A stretch of DNA of 64,000 bases from Chondrilla cf. caribensis. Taxonomy: Eukaryota; Porifera; Demospongiae; Chondrillida; Chondrillidae. Where the stretch lies: NCBI GenBank assembly GCA_964020155.1, contig OZ026557.1, positions 3,556,501 through 3,620,500 of the forward strand, in the 5' to 3' direction. The first letter of the stretch is position 1, and every line of letters starts with the position of its first letter. Shown in pieces: positions 1 through 17,986 of the stretch. The position numbers and the translations under genes were made by a program. The notes beneath the pieces were generated by a model. It worked only from the letters and a program-made list of their open reading frames with translations, was not told the DNA's origin and did not search any database.

Positions 1-270
1 TACCTTGAAGGGCACATCAAATGTGCGCTGTTTATCAGAGGTACTCACTATCAGTACTGGTTGTCATAGTGTACATGAACTAGGGACGGAGTGAAGTGTG
101 TTCACTCAGGTTCTTGCAAAGCACGGTGCACTGTACTAACCAGGTAAATACTGAGTAAATTGTACTCTAAAATACTACTGTAAATGTACGGACTGAGTGA
201 AGTGAGCTAGTGTACTCACTAACCCGGAGTGTGCATATACTAACCTATACTGGGCATGTTGCACTGTACA
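1..270. mobile_element. Partial copy of the AACTTGCTTAGTAAGTACC MITE family
   Basis: The sequence matches the internal part and one end of the 179-bp elements at 15597-15775 and 38804-38982, for example the stretch about gaactaggga and the terminal gttgcactgtaca. It is interrupted near 105-180. A further 43-bp end fragment lies at about 1213-1255. Confidence 0.6.
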
Positions 271-287
271 CTTGTACTGTAGCTCAC

Positions 288-2857
288 CGTTGCATGTCTT
301 GCCATTAGCATTCAGAGTGTATCCTGATCTACACGAGCATACAAATGAATTTGCAGTATTTCTGCATGTATGTTGGCACCCAGCAGTACGGCAGCGATCT
401 GTGAATAATCAATCAGAATGGCATGAGATTTCTGTATGCTTGTATCTGTGCAGAAATGAAACTGAACGTACTTTGAGGAGGTGAGAGTATGAGTGACTGT
501 GTGAATGTGAGGGTGGAAGGATGCATGGGTGACTGTGTGTATGTGAGGGTGGGAGGATGGATAGGTGACTGTGTGTATGTGAGGGTGGGTGGATGCATGG
601 GTGGCTGTGTGTATGTGAGGGTAGTAGGATGGATAGGTGACTGTGTGTATGTGAGGGTGGGTGGATGCATGGGTGGCTGTGCGTATGTGAGGTGGGAGGA
701 CGTATGGGTGACTGTGGGAGGGTGGGACAATGTTTGACAGTGTCACATAAGCAAGTACGTACCAACAACTGAAGAGCACGTCTTCTTATCAGAGCCAAGT
801 GTCAGTCCATTTGGGCAGGAACACGCGTAGGATCGATAAGTATTGATACACTTGTGAGAACAGCCACCATTGCTGTCCATACACTCGTTATGATCTGTGT
901 GATTCATTATTATACATGCATACATATGTAGTCAGACAATAGAAGAATACAGCAATGTACGTACAAAACAATGCTACTCTCTGCACACTCACCAAGACAA
1001 CTGTATTTCCTTAAAGAAGGGCTGAACATTCCTCTAGGACACTCACACTCATATGAGCCTTGAGTGTTAATGCACTTGTATTGGCACCTATAATATCCCC
1101 CATTCTTGCATTCATCATAATCTGTGTGCAAGAAGAAGGCGATTAACATCAGGTCCACATGCATACGTAAAGTACATGAAAATTACTTACTGTATGTAGT
1201 GAAGTGTTGTACAGTACAACTTGTTTAGTAAGTATAACCAGGTAAGTGTATGCAAATGTACGTTAGTACACTGTGTGCACTTTCCTTTGGCTCCTCCTAG
1301 GACATGTACATGTGTACTGTACATGTCTGCTCACAAAATTGTATGTGTGTGCTCACAAAAGTCAAGCAATACTAATAGCTGAAGGGAGCATTCAAAGGTA
1401 TATACAAATGTATGCACACACATACTATGCAAATTGGACTGTGAATCATACAAACAGTCCAGGACCTGTGTATGTACATGACAGCTGGGTATTCAGATCA
1501 CTCTCTTGAGGTCTTCACAAGTAGGGCAATTACATACATGCCTATGTATGTGTGAATCTCACAAAAAGTACCTTCTGCTTTGAAGCAGCCACGGAATCCT
1601 GTTCCTGTACCCTTTACAGTGTCCGACTTAAAACGAACATATGCTGTGCGACCGGAAGTTACCACTGTTGTGCTTGAAGCCTGCCTGTGGCATACTCTCC
1701 TACTCAAACGTCCATATCCAGGTGTTCCAGTGTATACACTGACAGTGTCTCCACAATAAGGAGGCCTGCAGAGGTACAGGTAAGCTATAGTAGTAACACC
1801 AAACACAAACCTTGCAGACCATACATCCACTCATGGCAACCATACTGAAGTCATAACGCATACACATACAGACATATAGTATAATCATATTAACTAATGT
1901 TACCATGGAATTCACTTAAAAAACATGTTACACTGGTCCAATCAACGACTATGCACATAAATTGGAATCATGTGTTAAGTAAAACAGTATGTAATAACTG
2001 TTGAGGCAGCAAGCATAAGTTCAGGTCGATTGATTGATGTCAACCAACACCCAATCATGAACAGTGACATACGTACGCACATTAATAGCCCTTGAAAGCA
2101 ACAATCACTGGAACATTAGTTAAACCATGGCACTTTGTAGTTTTTTATTGAGAATGTTTTATAGTTTTCTATCATAAACATACGAGGCATCCAAGTTGAT
2201 GGCTTCTAATGTGACTTTCGCATTGTACCCGTTTGGTACATGTATCACCCAGCCACAGGTGATGTTCTCTGGATAGTGTTGAGGGTAGTTTGGAGTGGAG
2301 AAGCATCCACTTGTTCCTGTCAGAACCCTGCCACAACTTTTGGCCTCACTAGGTAACTCAGGTGGGCGTTCAGAAGCAGGGAGTGGTACCAGTTTGGGAG
2401 GATCATTTTTTGGGTCTGTGAATGGAGGAGAGTGTAACAAAATGTATAGTACATATTAGAGTTCATGGAAGGTATACACATACATACGTAGTACAAACAT
2501 ATTAATTTTTTGCGAAACATTAGTGTATGCGTGATATAGGCCGCCATGTTTTTTTCGCGTCATCCCTACATATAGAGTGCTATCACACTCTATGATGATG
2601 TACAATTTTGCGCATGTATATTAGACACACATAAAGATGGGCTCAGGTGGAATAATTATGTACATATGTACAAATGTAATGTTTGATTGGGATGAACCAC
2701 AACTTGGCCATTCTGTTTGGGGGAAATATGTACAGCAACTGCAGGTAAAACAGTCCTAGCACGTAACACTTGAATGTGGCATGAGTAAGCATATTATAAA
2801 AAGTACATACATTCGTAAAGATACATTTTACACCTACACACAATCACACACACACAT

Positions 2858-2915
<58 letters not shown>

Positions 2916-2938
2916 GCACGCACGCACGCACACACACA

Positions 2939-2999
<61 letters not shown>

Positions 3000-5900
3000 A
3001 TAATACTGCTATAAATATATGTACCTGAAGGACATCTGTACATTAGTCTAGTCTGTATGATGTCTATTGGACTCAGCTCCCTTCCACTAAGTGGTATGCC
3101 ATATTTGGACTCAATGGTTCTCTGACCGGTCTTGGAAAATGAATACTCTCTGTAGTGCATGATACTGATGGCATCATAGGGTGTCCCATAGCTATTGACA
3201 CTGAAATGACTCAAAATGTTGAAGTTGTTTTCCACGCCATCCCGTATTCTAGAAAAGTGTATTCTCACATGCTCATTTCTATCTGGTCTGTTGTGTTCAT
3301 GCCAGAAGCCTATGGCATGGCCAATCTCATGAACAACAGTTGAAAAGTAGACACAATTGAACTTATTCAGAGATATGTACTGAGGGTAATAAGCCCTTCC
3401 AACCAGAGAGCAACAACTGTAAGAAGTAGGGGTAAAATAACACATATACATGAGGGGATATGGACAACCTTCATACAAACATATGTACATACATAAATGT
3501 GAGTAAACATACAGTGCTTAGTAAGTACTAGTGTTGGGAACTGGCTGCAATTTCGAACCGATTTCCAGTGCATAATAACCAATAATGATTGATCGATTAA
3601 TCACCGGAAGTAATTACGTGGGCGTAACCAGAAAACACACTTTATTAGATTGAGTAATCCATTGATTTTCAGTTCAAATCTGATTGTAGTTAATAGTGCA
3701 AGTAAATTAATTAATCAAAGGAAGTAATTTAGTGAATACAACAGAAAGATACCCCAACCTCATTACGCATAACCTTCAATGAATAGGCTTGATTTTATAC
3801 TTTGAGAGTACCTGAAATTAGGGCTGGGAATCGGTTGAAATTTTTGAATCGATAATCAGTACACAGTAACCGATTAACTGATTAATCACCGGAAATGATT
3901 AAGTGGGCGTAACCGGAAACCACTCCCACTTTATTGGACTAAGTAGTCATCCAATAGACATGAAATGAAGTCTACAGAGCCCCTTTTACAATTCAGGTAC
4001 TCTTAAAGTACGAAATTGAACCCATTGAGTGAAGGTATTGGGTAATAAGGTGGGGATGGCTTCCTGGTCTACTCACTTAATTGCTTCCTGTGATTAATCG
4101 ATTTGCTTGTACTATTAACAATAATCAGATTTGAAATGAATATTGATTGATTAATCAATTAATCGATAAATCGTCCCAGCACTACCTAAAATGTGGAAAG
4201 GCACTCTCAAGGCTCAACATCATGTCTAGTGGGTGACTACTCAGCTCAATAAAATGAGAGTGGTTCTTGGCTACACCCACTTAATTACTTCTGTTGATTA
4301 ATTGATTGATCAATCAGTTACTATACATTGATATTATTGATTTAACAATTAGACAATTCCCAGCACTAATAATACATGTGCATGCGCATGAGCAGCATAG
4401 TAAGAAACTCTTTACAGTCACATCACATCTATACGTACCAAGATCCATGACCAAAAGTGACATAGTGCCATTCCCTGGTTCTCTTCTTGAATCTAATACA
4501 CGTCTTGTCCTCCCAGTGACGCATTGCAGCGCGGATTATCTCCTTCTGATTATCTAGATGGATGGAGAATGTGCATACTGTCAACACAGAGTCATATATT
4601 GACTCATCATGTGTTGTGTAATGTGTTGTGCAAATGTACACATCTTATATAATATGATGAAGCCATACATCAAAGGGTGCCAGTGTTCAGTAAATTATTC
4701 ACAGCACTGTGCCCTGACCACACAGTGACTGAGTAAGCAACTTTCAATGAGTGTGCAGCAAGTCAGGATATCAAAAGCGGTCTAAATAATTCCTTGAATT
4801 AAACACTGGTGAAGCTTAACATAAATTGCAGTGATTTCGTCTGACTTTGAGTATTTTTTATCGAAAAAGATAAGCCTCATATACATGTACATATACACAT
4901 ACATACGTATATATGGTTGCTGGGTTCATATATACACCATACGTACGTAGCCCCCACCAGACCATCAGGTCCTGAACTCCATGTGAACGGATGGGAGGTC
5001 TGAAATTTCCCAACTCTGTACTATACAAACCAGTATTTTTTTGTAGCTGTGAAATTGAAATGCACCCCTTACTAAATCCTGCCTATAGATCTGTGCATAA
5101 GTTAGCATTTTTAATCACCATATGACATGAACATATTATGTAAGTACGTATGTACTACCTACATACTTAGAGATGAAGCATTTTAATACTCCCTAAAGCT
5201 GAAAAATGACCACCCCGGAAGTAGTTCATCAGGTTTGCTTTCTATTAAGTACCTTCAGTCACATTATCAACCACGTCCAGTGTGGTCACCAGAATTGAAA
5301 TAAAGAAGGGTACCTTTATGTATGTGTGGAACATTTTTGAGGGGTATGAATAAAGCCGTCACACAACTACGACGGCAACAGTACAATTATGTATAATAAG
5401 CATTGTAAAGTATAAATAATATGTTATACACTATTCAAACCACATTGATGTACCTTGATCATTTGAAGAGGGGTGCAGGGGGTATTTTGAGTCATGATGA
5501 AGGGTACTTTGGGTCTCAAGAAGGGTTCTGTACCCTTCGAAAATGACCTAGAGACAACACTGACCACGTCTACAAACATACCTACATAAGTATGTAGTTT
5601 GATGCACTAAAATCACTTCACAAGGTCCGATCGAGGCTACACCATGCTACACATTACTGCAGTCTAGCCACAAAACTGTGTTCATATGCACAGAGTAACC
5701 ATAAAACCACCCTACAATCTGTAAGCCAATGTGTATTGGTTGCCTTAAAGAGTGCTGAAATACCAATGTTCCACTGTAATACACAATACAGTACATATTT
5801 GTAGCGCTGGGCGGTATACCGAATATATAGTAATACCGCAGCATTATTTGTGCACGGTTTTGATACCGGCTGACTTTTTTCTATACCGAGATATCGTGAT

Positions 5901-8900
5901 ATCATGGTATTCTCTAAGGTTTCACCGGCATTTTAAGTAATATATTCCTGGGATATCAAATTTCGCCCTGAAATGATGTGTTCTGAATCCTTCGAAACTA
6001 TCACTGTGACAGCCATGATTACGAGCACGAAAAGTGTGCATGTGCAGAGTAATACGTTGTTAGACGGAATGAGAGAATGTTGTCAAAATGGCGACGTCGT
6101 CGGCTGCAAGTTTAAATTTTGATCACCGAACGGGCGATACGGGTAATCCGAGCAATGAACTTCATCTTGTCGATAAGAAGAATACTAAATCTGATATTTG
6201 GAAGTACTTTGCGCTCCGAGTTAACTAGGACGACAAAGTAGTGGATTATTTATTTATTTATTTATTTATGTTTATTTATTTCATTATTATTAAATCAAGG
6301 ATTCAGTTATTTCAATGCCCAACTATAACCTCAAGATTCGGTATACCGTAATACCGTGGTATGATGTTGGCAATATACCGAAACTGATAATTTTTGATAC
6401 CGGCCAGCGCTACATATTCGTAAAGTAGTGCAGGTGCGTGTGCACAAAGCATTTTGTTCATGGTCTATGTACTTCCTACTTCAAACCTCAGTAGTAGGGA
6501 TGTTGCTGTACTGTGGATTTCAAAGTAGGGGTGGTTTGACTACCATAATATCCATTTCAACTGTTGCACAGAATGATATAATGAATACACTTAGTGTGAG
6601 ACCATTTATGTAAGACTTCTTCCTACAAAGCTAAATGTCAAAATAATCCTTCACGTGATAAGAGCTCCTCCAACTTCACAACCACTAATGTAATAAGGTG
6701 ACTTGTGATTGGTGATTGTTTCAAAGGCTTCAAAGGCTTCCAATCCTTACTGTGTTCCATGAGTCACAACACGTGTGGAACTGAGTATTTTCATATTGGG
6801 AGATCACGTAAACACTCACCACATCACACACTCAGTGGAGCCAGTCTGCAAAGATCACTCAAGAGATCATGAGCAGGTGGTGATCTCTGTGAACAGGTGG
6901 TCCTTACATAGAGGTGCATAAGTGTTTTAATACAGTATACATGTATGCAGGTATGGGCTATGTACGTATGTAGACAGCATAAAATTGGAAATTGACAATA
7001 TGGCTTAAAATGGGTGAATAAACACTGGCCAAATTACTCTAATTTGGATGCACATACCAAATGGTGACACAAAGAAATTTACCGATTGTAAAGTTGTATG
7101 ACAAATTTTAATAAATCTGGCATTGGTGTAGGGAGTGGATCATCCAGGTCATATAATAGATCTGAGTATTTTGGTACATCTGTACATATGTGTATTATAA
7201 TATGGATGAAATCATATTAAACATTTGCTAAGGATTTATACTTCATATTTGATCCGTTTCTGTCCCACAGCAAGAACGTATGTATATACTAGGTAGGTAC
7301 AATGTGTGTATGTGTGTGTATATATGTATACATTAGTGTTCACATGCATGTACGTATGGAAGTACACATGTAGAGTTTCATATGTGTATGCATGTATACA
7401 CGTATGGTTCCACATTAGTATGCACGTACACACGTACAATCCGACATTAGTATGTACATATACACACAAACTATTTCACATTAGTATGCACATACACACG
7501 TAATATTCCACATTAGTATGTGCGTACACACATACAATCCCACATTAGTATGTACATACGTACACATGTACAATCCCACATTATATGTACACACGTATAA
7601 TCCCACATTAGTATGTACATACACACGTACAATCCCACATTAGTATGTACATACACACGTACAATCCCACATTAGTATGTACATACACACGTACAATCCC
7701 ACATTAGTATGTACGTACACACATACAATCCCACATTAGTATGTACGTACACACATACAATCCCACATTAGTATGTATGTACACACATACAATCCCACAT
7801 TAGTATGTACGTACACACTTACAATCCCACATTAGTATGTACGTGCATACAAATGTGGAACTGAAAGTGCTGACAAACACACCAGCTATTTAATTGATTC
7901 TCCTGATATAATAGAGTACATATTCAATTGCATGAAATCACAACATAATAGAGTCAGTTGACTAGATACATACATAAGTATGTGCATATGTATTTGACGG
8001 GATGGCTTGAATATACAGCGTATGTACTGTACGTACGAGGTACCTACAAACTGTACATAATGTAGAGGGAAACAGAAACTACACAAATGCATTAGATCAT
8101 GAGAGTGGAACCTCTCAAAAATTGATAACTGTTTGATACAAATCATACAGATACTGTATCAGAAATGAAGTGGTGCGAGCAGATACTGCAAGATTACCAA
8201 ATTTGGTCATCCTGTGACCAATGGACACACAGTAGGACTTCAATTCCAATCCGAGTGTAGCTCTGAAACTAACAAATAGCACACCTGACGTACGATGCAT
8301 GTATGTCCATATCAGTATGAAGTGAAACAATGTTGTAACAATCTCGGACCAACTCGAATCACAGGATAGCGACATCAGAAATGTCAGTGTACAAGTACAT
8401 ACGTACATACATCCTCAGCTAAAAAATACGTATACTCACTTCAGTCGGTAAAACCCACACCTGGTGCTATAACAATACCCATATATGTACATATCAGTAG
8501 CATGTGTCACTCCTTCATTCTACCCTCTACACCACTGTGTAGTCCTTCATGATCAGCACACCATTGGAGTGCACAGGGTGCAGAACAGCAAGCAGCTGTG
8601 AGCATGAGGAACACATACACAATTGGAACTCATACTGTATTACTTTCAATTAGAAAAACTACAGGGAGGATGCAATTCAGTGTCCCCCTCAAGTTAATAC
8701 TGTATTATATTAATGACCTCTGTATTGAGGGAACCCCAGCAATAAGGGCAATGTCAGGATCAAGAATGTGATTAATGCCCCCTCCCACCCAGGTTGGTAC
8801 TGTTTTAGTATTGCGAGCTATATAGCTACAGGATCGAGTGGAGGGCAAGCTATGTGCGATTCGGTGACAAAAATAATTGCAGTGTGGTGTGGTTGACGGC

Positions 8901-10429
8901 CTGTCCTCAATGCCTGATGCAGCCTGGTGCAAAGGAAGTTGATGTGGTTTATAATTACAAGATACACATATTGTATTAATGACCTCTGAATTGAGGAAAC
9001 CCTTGCAAAAAGGACAATGTCATACCAAGGTGAGGTCTCTCAAAGTGTAAAGGAGGTCTCCCATGTACAATTTAGCTGACTGTGGAGTTGCTATGGATAC
9101 GAGTTTTGTTGACACCATAAAAGACACTCTATAGTAGTTCTGTATTAGTTACAAGAGCAAAAAACTGGCCAAAATGACAGTATGGGCAGGTGGGGAATGT
9201 TCATTTTGTAACAAAGTATGACTGGTTACGTACATACACCAAATATAGCCACTAAAGGAGTGAAGAATTATCAACTGTGTATATATTAAGCTGCACAGTA
9301 GTGTCGGAAATCGGCTGTAATTCTCGAATCAATTATAAGTACATTGCAACCAATTGATCAATCGCAGGAAGTAATCAAGTAGACGTAACTGGAAACCACT
9401 TCCACTATATTAGGTTCAATAGTCACCCCAGACTTGATGTAGCTAGAGTGTTGAGTGTCCTTTTTCACTTTTCAGGTACTCTCAAAGTGGTAAATCAAAC
9501 TCATGAAGTGGAGAGTGTGAGCAATAAGGTGAGAGTGGTAGCCTGTTATACTCACTAAATTACTTCCTGTAATCAATCGATTTGCTTGCTCTACTAATGA
9601 TCATCAGACTAGAAAGGAAAATTGAGGATTACTTGTTTATTCGATTAATCGTCCCTACTAGTAGTGCTTATTTGCAGTAACTACTGCAAAATAATCTCCA
9701 TGGCCGTCCCAATTCACTCGTACAGATTCAAGGTTATCTGATCATCGTAGATAATAGAACTACGTAACATATAGTTCTATTATCTATGATCTGATCGAAG
9801 TATATATAGTGACTGTCCTACGCCAAGTCTGACTACCGTCCAAATTGTCAGTCGATATAATCTCTTACTGCACACGGTTTGATTACATGAGCGTTTCTAC
9901 TTATCTTTGCTACATACTGCAAAGTACGTACAATAGTATTCACGTCTCCGTCCTAGACATCCCGACTCACCAGTAAAATCATTACGTATGATGTAGGGGA
10001 CCACTGCAGAGGGCCACAAACGGTGGCTATAGCTAGTAGCCGCTCTTCGTTCCTTCGTCGAAGTCTGGTTGCAGTATTTTGAAGGACACGGACCGACGTA
10101 CCTACACTGGAAAGGCACCCCAGTGCAGTTCTTCACTTCCACTTCACAGGCTATGTCCGAACCGTCGGGATGGGCTGTGCATTGAGGAAGAACAACACAC
10201 AAAGAAAAGTCATTCGTAAGCACGGGCAGTTACACATTCTAAACAACCACTCAATAGTACATGTATGTCCAGCCATTACTTGGACTGAGGCGGCTGAGCG
10301 AAGTAGCTGTAACTGACCGAGGGGATGACATTGATCTTTAAGCGGCTCCCAAGGACATTTCTCCTTTGTCTCCTCGCCACTCAGCAGGTAGAGGAAAGAG
10401 GAAATCCATAGAAGAATCAGAAGGTTCAT
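288..10429 (-). CDS. Secreted astacin (BMP1/tolloid-type) metalloprotease with CUB and EGF domains, 3' end beyond window
   Basis: Zinc endopeptidase of the astacin family, expected to be secreted. Exons, in order, are 10318-10429, 9971-10174, 4439-4553, 3025-3416, 2184-2415, 1572-1765, 993-1121, 763-894 and 288-398; all junction phases agree. Residues 1-18 form a signal peptide. A cysteine-rich propeptide ends at a KERR furin-like site at 78-81, and the mature chain starts AATS, as in BMP1. The third and fourth exons carry the protease domain, with the zinc motif HEIGHAIGFWHE and Met-turn SIMHY. A CUB domain is split over two exons. Three EGF-like exons follow, each phase 1-1, the first two calcium-binding in style. 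The order astacin-CUB-EGF-EGF-EGF differs from BMP1 (CUB-CUB-EGF-CUB-EGF-CUB-CUB), although more domains may lie left of base 1. No Asp-switch FxGD motif is seen in the propeptide. The protease assignment is firm; orthology to tolloid is inferred. Confidence 0.85.
490..735. repeat. Minisatellite, about 40-bp unit, in an intron of the astacin gene
   Basis: About six imperfect copies of a unit containing GACTGTGTGTATGTGAGGGT. It lies between the EGF exons at 288-398 and 763-894. The open frames on both strands here come from the repeat. Confidence 0.85.
2835..2999. repeat. (CA)n microsatellite, (GT)n in the sense of the astacin gene
   Basis: About 160 bases of nearly pure CA with a few CACG steps. 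It lies in the intron just downstream of the astacin exon 3025-3416, starting about 26 bases after that exon's splice donor. Confidence 0.95.
3532..4372. mobile_element. Cluster of hAT-like MITE copies (TAGTGCTGGGA..TCCCAGCACTA ends)
   Basis: Two to three overlapping or nested copies. They begin with a TAGTG/TTGGGAA-type end (about 3531 and 3813), contain ttaatcaccgga and gtgggcgtaacc, and end in ttaatcgat plus cgtcccagcacta (about 4188). A partial copy ends near 4370. A related copy is at 9300-9662. Element limits are approximate. Confidence 0.6.
5800..6414. mobile_element. Non-autonomous hAT-like element, 615 bp, with GTAGCGCTGG terminal inverted repeats
   Basis: The left end gtagcgctgggcggtatacc mirrors the right end gataccggccagcgctac. 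The inside is AT-rich with a short ATTT repeat at about 6246-6272 and no transposase frame. It lies in the large astacin intron. Confidence 0.7.
7405..7850. repeat. Minisatellite, about 33-bp unit, in the large astacin intron
   Basis: About a dozen copies of a unit made of tacaatcccacattagtatg plus gtacatacacacg-like sequence. No conserved spacing protein or array-associated gene is present. Confidence 0.9.
9300..9662. mobile_element. hAT-like MITE copy related to the 3.5-4.4 kb cluster
   Basis: It starts tagtgtcggaaatcggctg, includes aagtagacgtaactgg and cgatttgcttgct, and ends ttaatcgtccctactagta. It is non-coding and lies within the astacin intron. Confidence 0.6.
9738..9795. repeat. Perfect-stem hairpin
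   Basis: tagataatagaactacgt is followed, after a few bases, by its complement tagttctattatcta. It could be a fold-back fragment. It lies 176 bases from the astacin exon 9971-10174. Confidence 0.7.
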
Positions 10430-10994
10430 GCTGGCTCGTAATTAGTTCGAGGGGGGAGCGCGCTATGCGCACAGTAGAGAATCCTGCTCTATATACAGTA
10501 GGTCACGTGACTAACATGCGCTCGCACATTACGTAACAAAGACCACTTGTGTGATATAACGGAATTCATACATGAACGCCCACGTTTCGAGATTATAACG
10601 AAATTCATCATATAATCATCACGCAGACAGGAAGTTTACACTGATTGATCACATGACTCTACCATATCAAAGAGTACCTATACGTATATACACAGGATAT
10701 ATACAAGCATTACCTAGTAAGTAAAAAAATTATGCCCTTCTGTAAAGCAAAACTGTAAAATTAGTGCAGTGGTTGGCAAAGTGGCTCTTTGGAATGACAG
10801 AAAACTTGAGGGGACCACAATCCACCTTACTTCATAGTTATCTGACATCACAGGAATTATATTATGAAACTGAAATCTATCCCTACATTGAGATTGGAGG
10901 ATGATGTAGTGTTGTAACAGAGGCATGTAACAGCGAGATGTAAGCAGTAATACGTACATCCTGAACAACCATTTGTGAAATGCTGCAAAACCAT
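10430..10994. other. Intergenic: astacin 5' flank and XPA 3' flank
   Basis: No coding exon is recognised. The astacin promoter candidate is at 10490-10512. The rest should include the XPA 3' untranslated region. Confidence 0.5.
10490..10512 (-). promoter_or_regulatory. Candidate core promoter of the astacin gene: TATATA plus palindromic CACGTG E-box
   Basis: TATATA lies at 10490-10495, about 60 bases before the astacin start codon. GTCACGTGAC sits just upstream at about 10503-10510. The spacing is plausible for a TATA-driven promoter. No transcript start is known. Confidence 0.4.
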
Positions 10995-16599
<5,605 letters not shown>

Positions 16600-16920
16600 T
16601 TTATCAGTTGGTTGGGGCGAGCACTAATGTGTACAGGGGATTTTCCCTGTTCACTGATCTACTCGTATTGGACATTCTATACACAGTAACACTTATTTAG
16701 GACCCTGAGGTACCACGTGAGGTGCTAGTCCCCTTCGACCTGCAGCTATAGACTACTTAACATCTCAAACTGTTCTTTATCGCTCCAGGCTACGATACTA
16801 AAAACCTTCTTCTGACATAGCTGAATGAGGAATTGTGGTAGATGGTACATTGTCTGATACATGTTTTTGATTACCAGTGAGACCATAATACTCTTAAGTG
16901 TTGTTTGTGTGTATACACAT

Positions 16921-16967
<47 letters not shown>

Positions 16968-16974
16968 CACGCAT

Positions 16975-17043
<69 letters not shown>

Positions 17044-17045
17044 CA

Positions 17046-17094
<49 letters not shown>

Positions 17095-17377
17095 GCACAT
17101 ACACACGTGTGGGGGATAGCTATTATCTTCAACCCTTGACAAAAAGACCACCTGACCACAAAGATCACTGTCCTTTACGTGGCCTTCATAGACGGACACA
17201 AAAAGTCAAATGGACCATAAGATCGTCAATATATCAACGAATATCACAAAAAGGAAATAAATAAAATAATGCGTAATAAACATACTAAGAAATCCCATTC
17301 CATAAGACAGTAAAACAGCATATTGAGGTTATTCGATTATTATTGCATATAAAAATGTATTAAACTTGAGATGTTAA
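16600..17377. other. Intergenic between XPA and RCAN, with (CA)n tract
   Basis: XPA 5' flank and RCAN 3' flank. A (CA)n tract with CACG steps occupies about 16921-17092. No other gene is seen. Confidence 0.6.
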
Positions 17378-17986
17378 TCACGGAGGTCGTGTCGTGTGCA
17401 CCAGATGGGGTGGGCAAGAGCTGATCTTTACAGATGGTGTACCGACACGAGTGGTGTCATCATTATCATCATCCGGAGCATGGAGGACAATACTTGGAAT
17501 ATCCCCAGTGCCAGCATGAACTTGGACAGGTTCACCGGAAAATGAAGCAATGTGAAGGGCGTGTAAAATGTCTTCTATGTGTGGCTGGGACGGCTTGGCT
17601 TCCCTCGTTTGTTCCCAGCCAACTGGAGGGGTGGAAGGAGGGGATATGAGGAAGAGGTGATCTTGTTCGGGTATCTGGAGAGTGGATGAACCAATCTGTA
17701 TGTATTCAGAAAACCTTAACTTTATCTGTTGGCCCATGAATGAACCGCCGTTTATCTTTTCCATCACCTCTTTGGCCTTTTCCGCTGAGGACAAAACGAC
17801 TCGAACTTGCTTGAAAGAATTCAAGTAACAAAACACAGCATCTCGGTCAATTTCTTTGAAAAGGGCCTCAAACAAAGACCTTGACTTGTTGTCTCCACCT
17901 CCGAAAATAGACTCTGGTGGGTCCACAACAGACAGAGTATCTTCAATCGTCATAATAGGTCTCGAGCCATCGTCCACGGCGTCCAT
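17378..17986 (-). CDS. RCAN: Calcipressin, regulator of calcineurin (RCAN), intronless
   Basis: Binds and tunes the phosphatase calcineurin in the cytoplasm. A single 202-codon frame holds the whole protein. Residues about 48-105 form the RRM-like fold (AVFCYLNSFKQVRVVLS...). The family signature FLISPPSTPPVGW is at 112-124, differing slightly from the vertebrate FLISPPASPPVGW. PSIVLHA at 164-170 matches the vertebrate PSVVVHV segment. PSVKIS at 184-189 is a candidate PxIxIT-type calcineurin docking motif, and the tail TTRPP recalls the family's TRRP end. Vertebrate RCAN genes have introns; here there is none, unlike the surrounding genes, so either intron loss or an old retrocopy is possible. 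The frame is intact, which favours a working gene. Confidence 0.9.
   Translation of the reverse strand: MDAVDDGSRPIMTIEDTLSVVDPPESIFGGGDNKSRSLFEALFKEIDRDAVFCYLNSFKQVRVVLSSAEKAKEVMEKINGGSFMGQQIKLRFSEYIQIGSSTLQIPEQDHLFLISPPSTPPVGWEQTREAKPSQPHIEDILHALHIASFSGEPVQVHAGTGDIPSIVLHAPDDDNDDTTRVGTPSVKISSCPPHLVHTTRPP

Noticed and set aside
312..798. His/Pro/Thr-rich minus-strand reading frames
   Set aside because: They are translations of the 40-bp minisatellite inside an astacin intron.
7405..7850. CRISPR-like regular array
   Set aside because: Units are contiguous tandem repeats without unique spacers, and the genome is eukaryotic.
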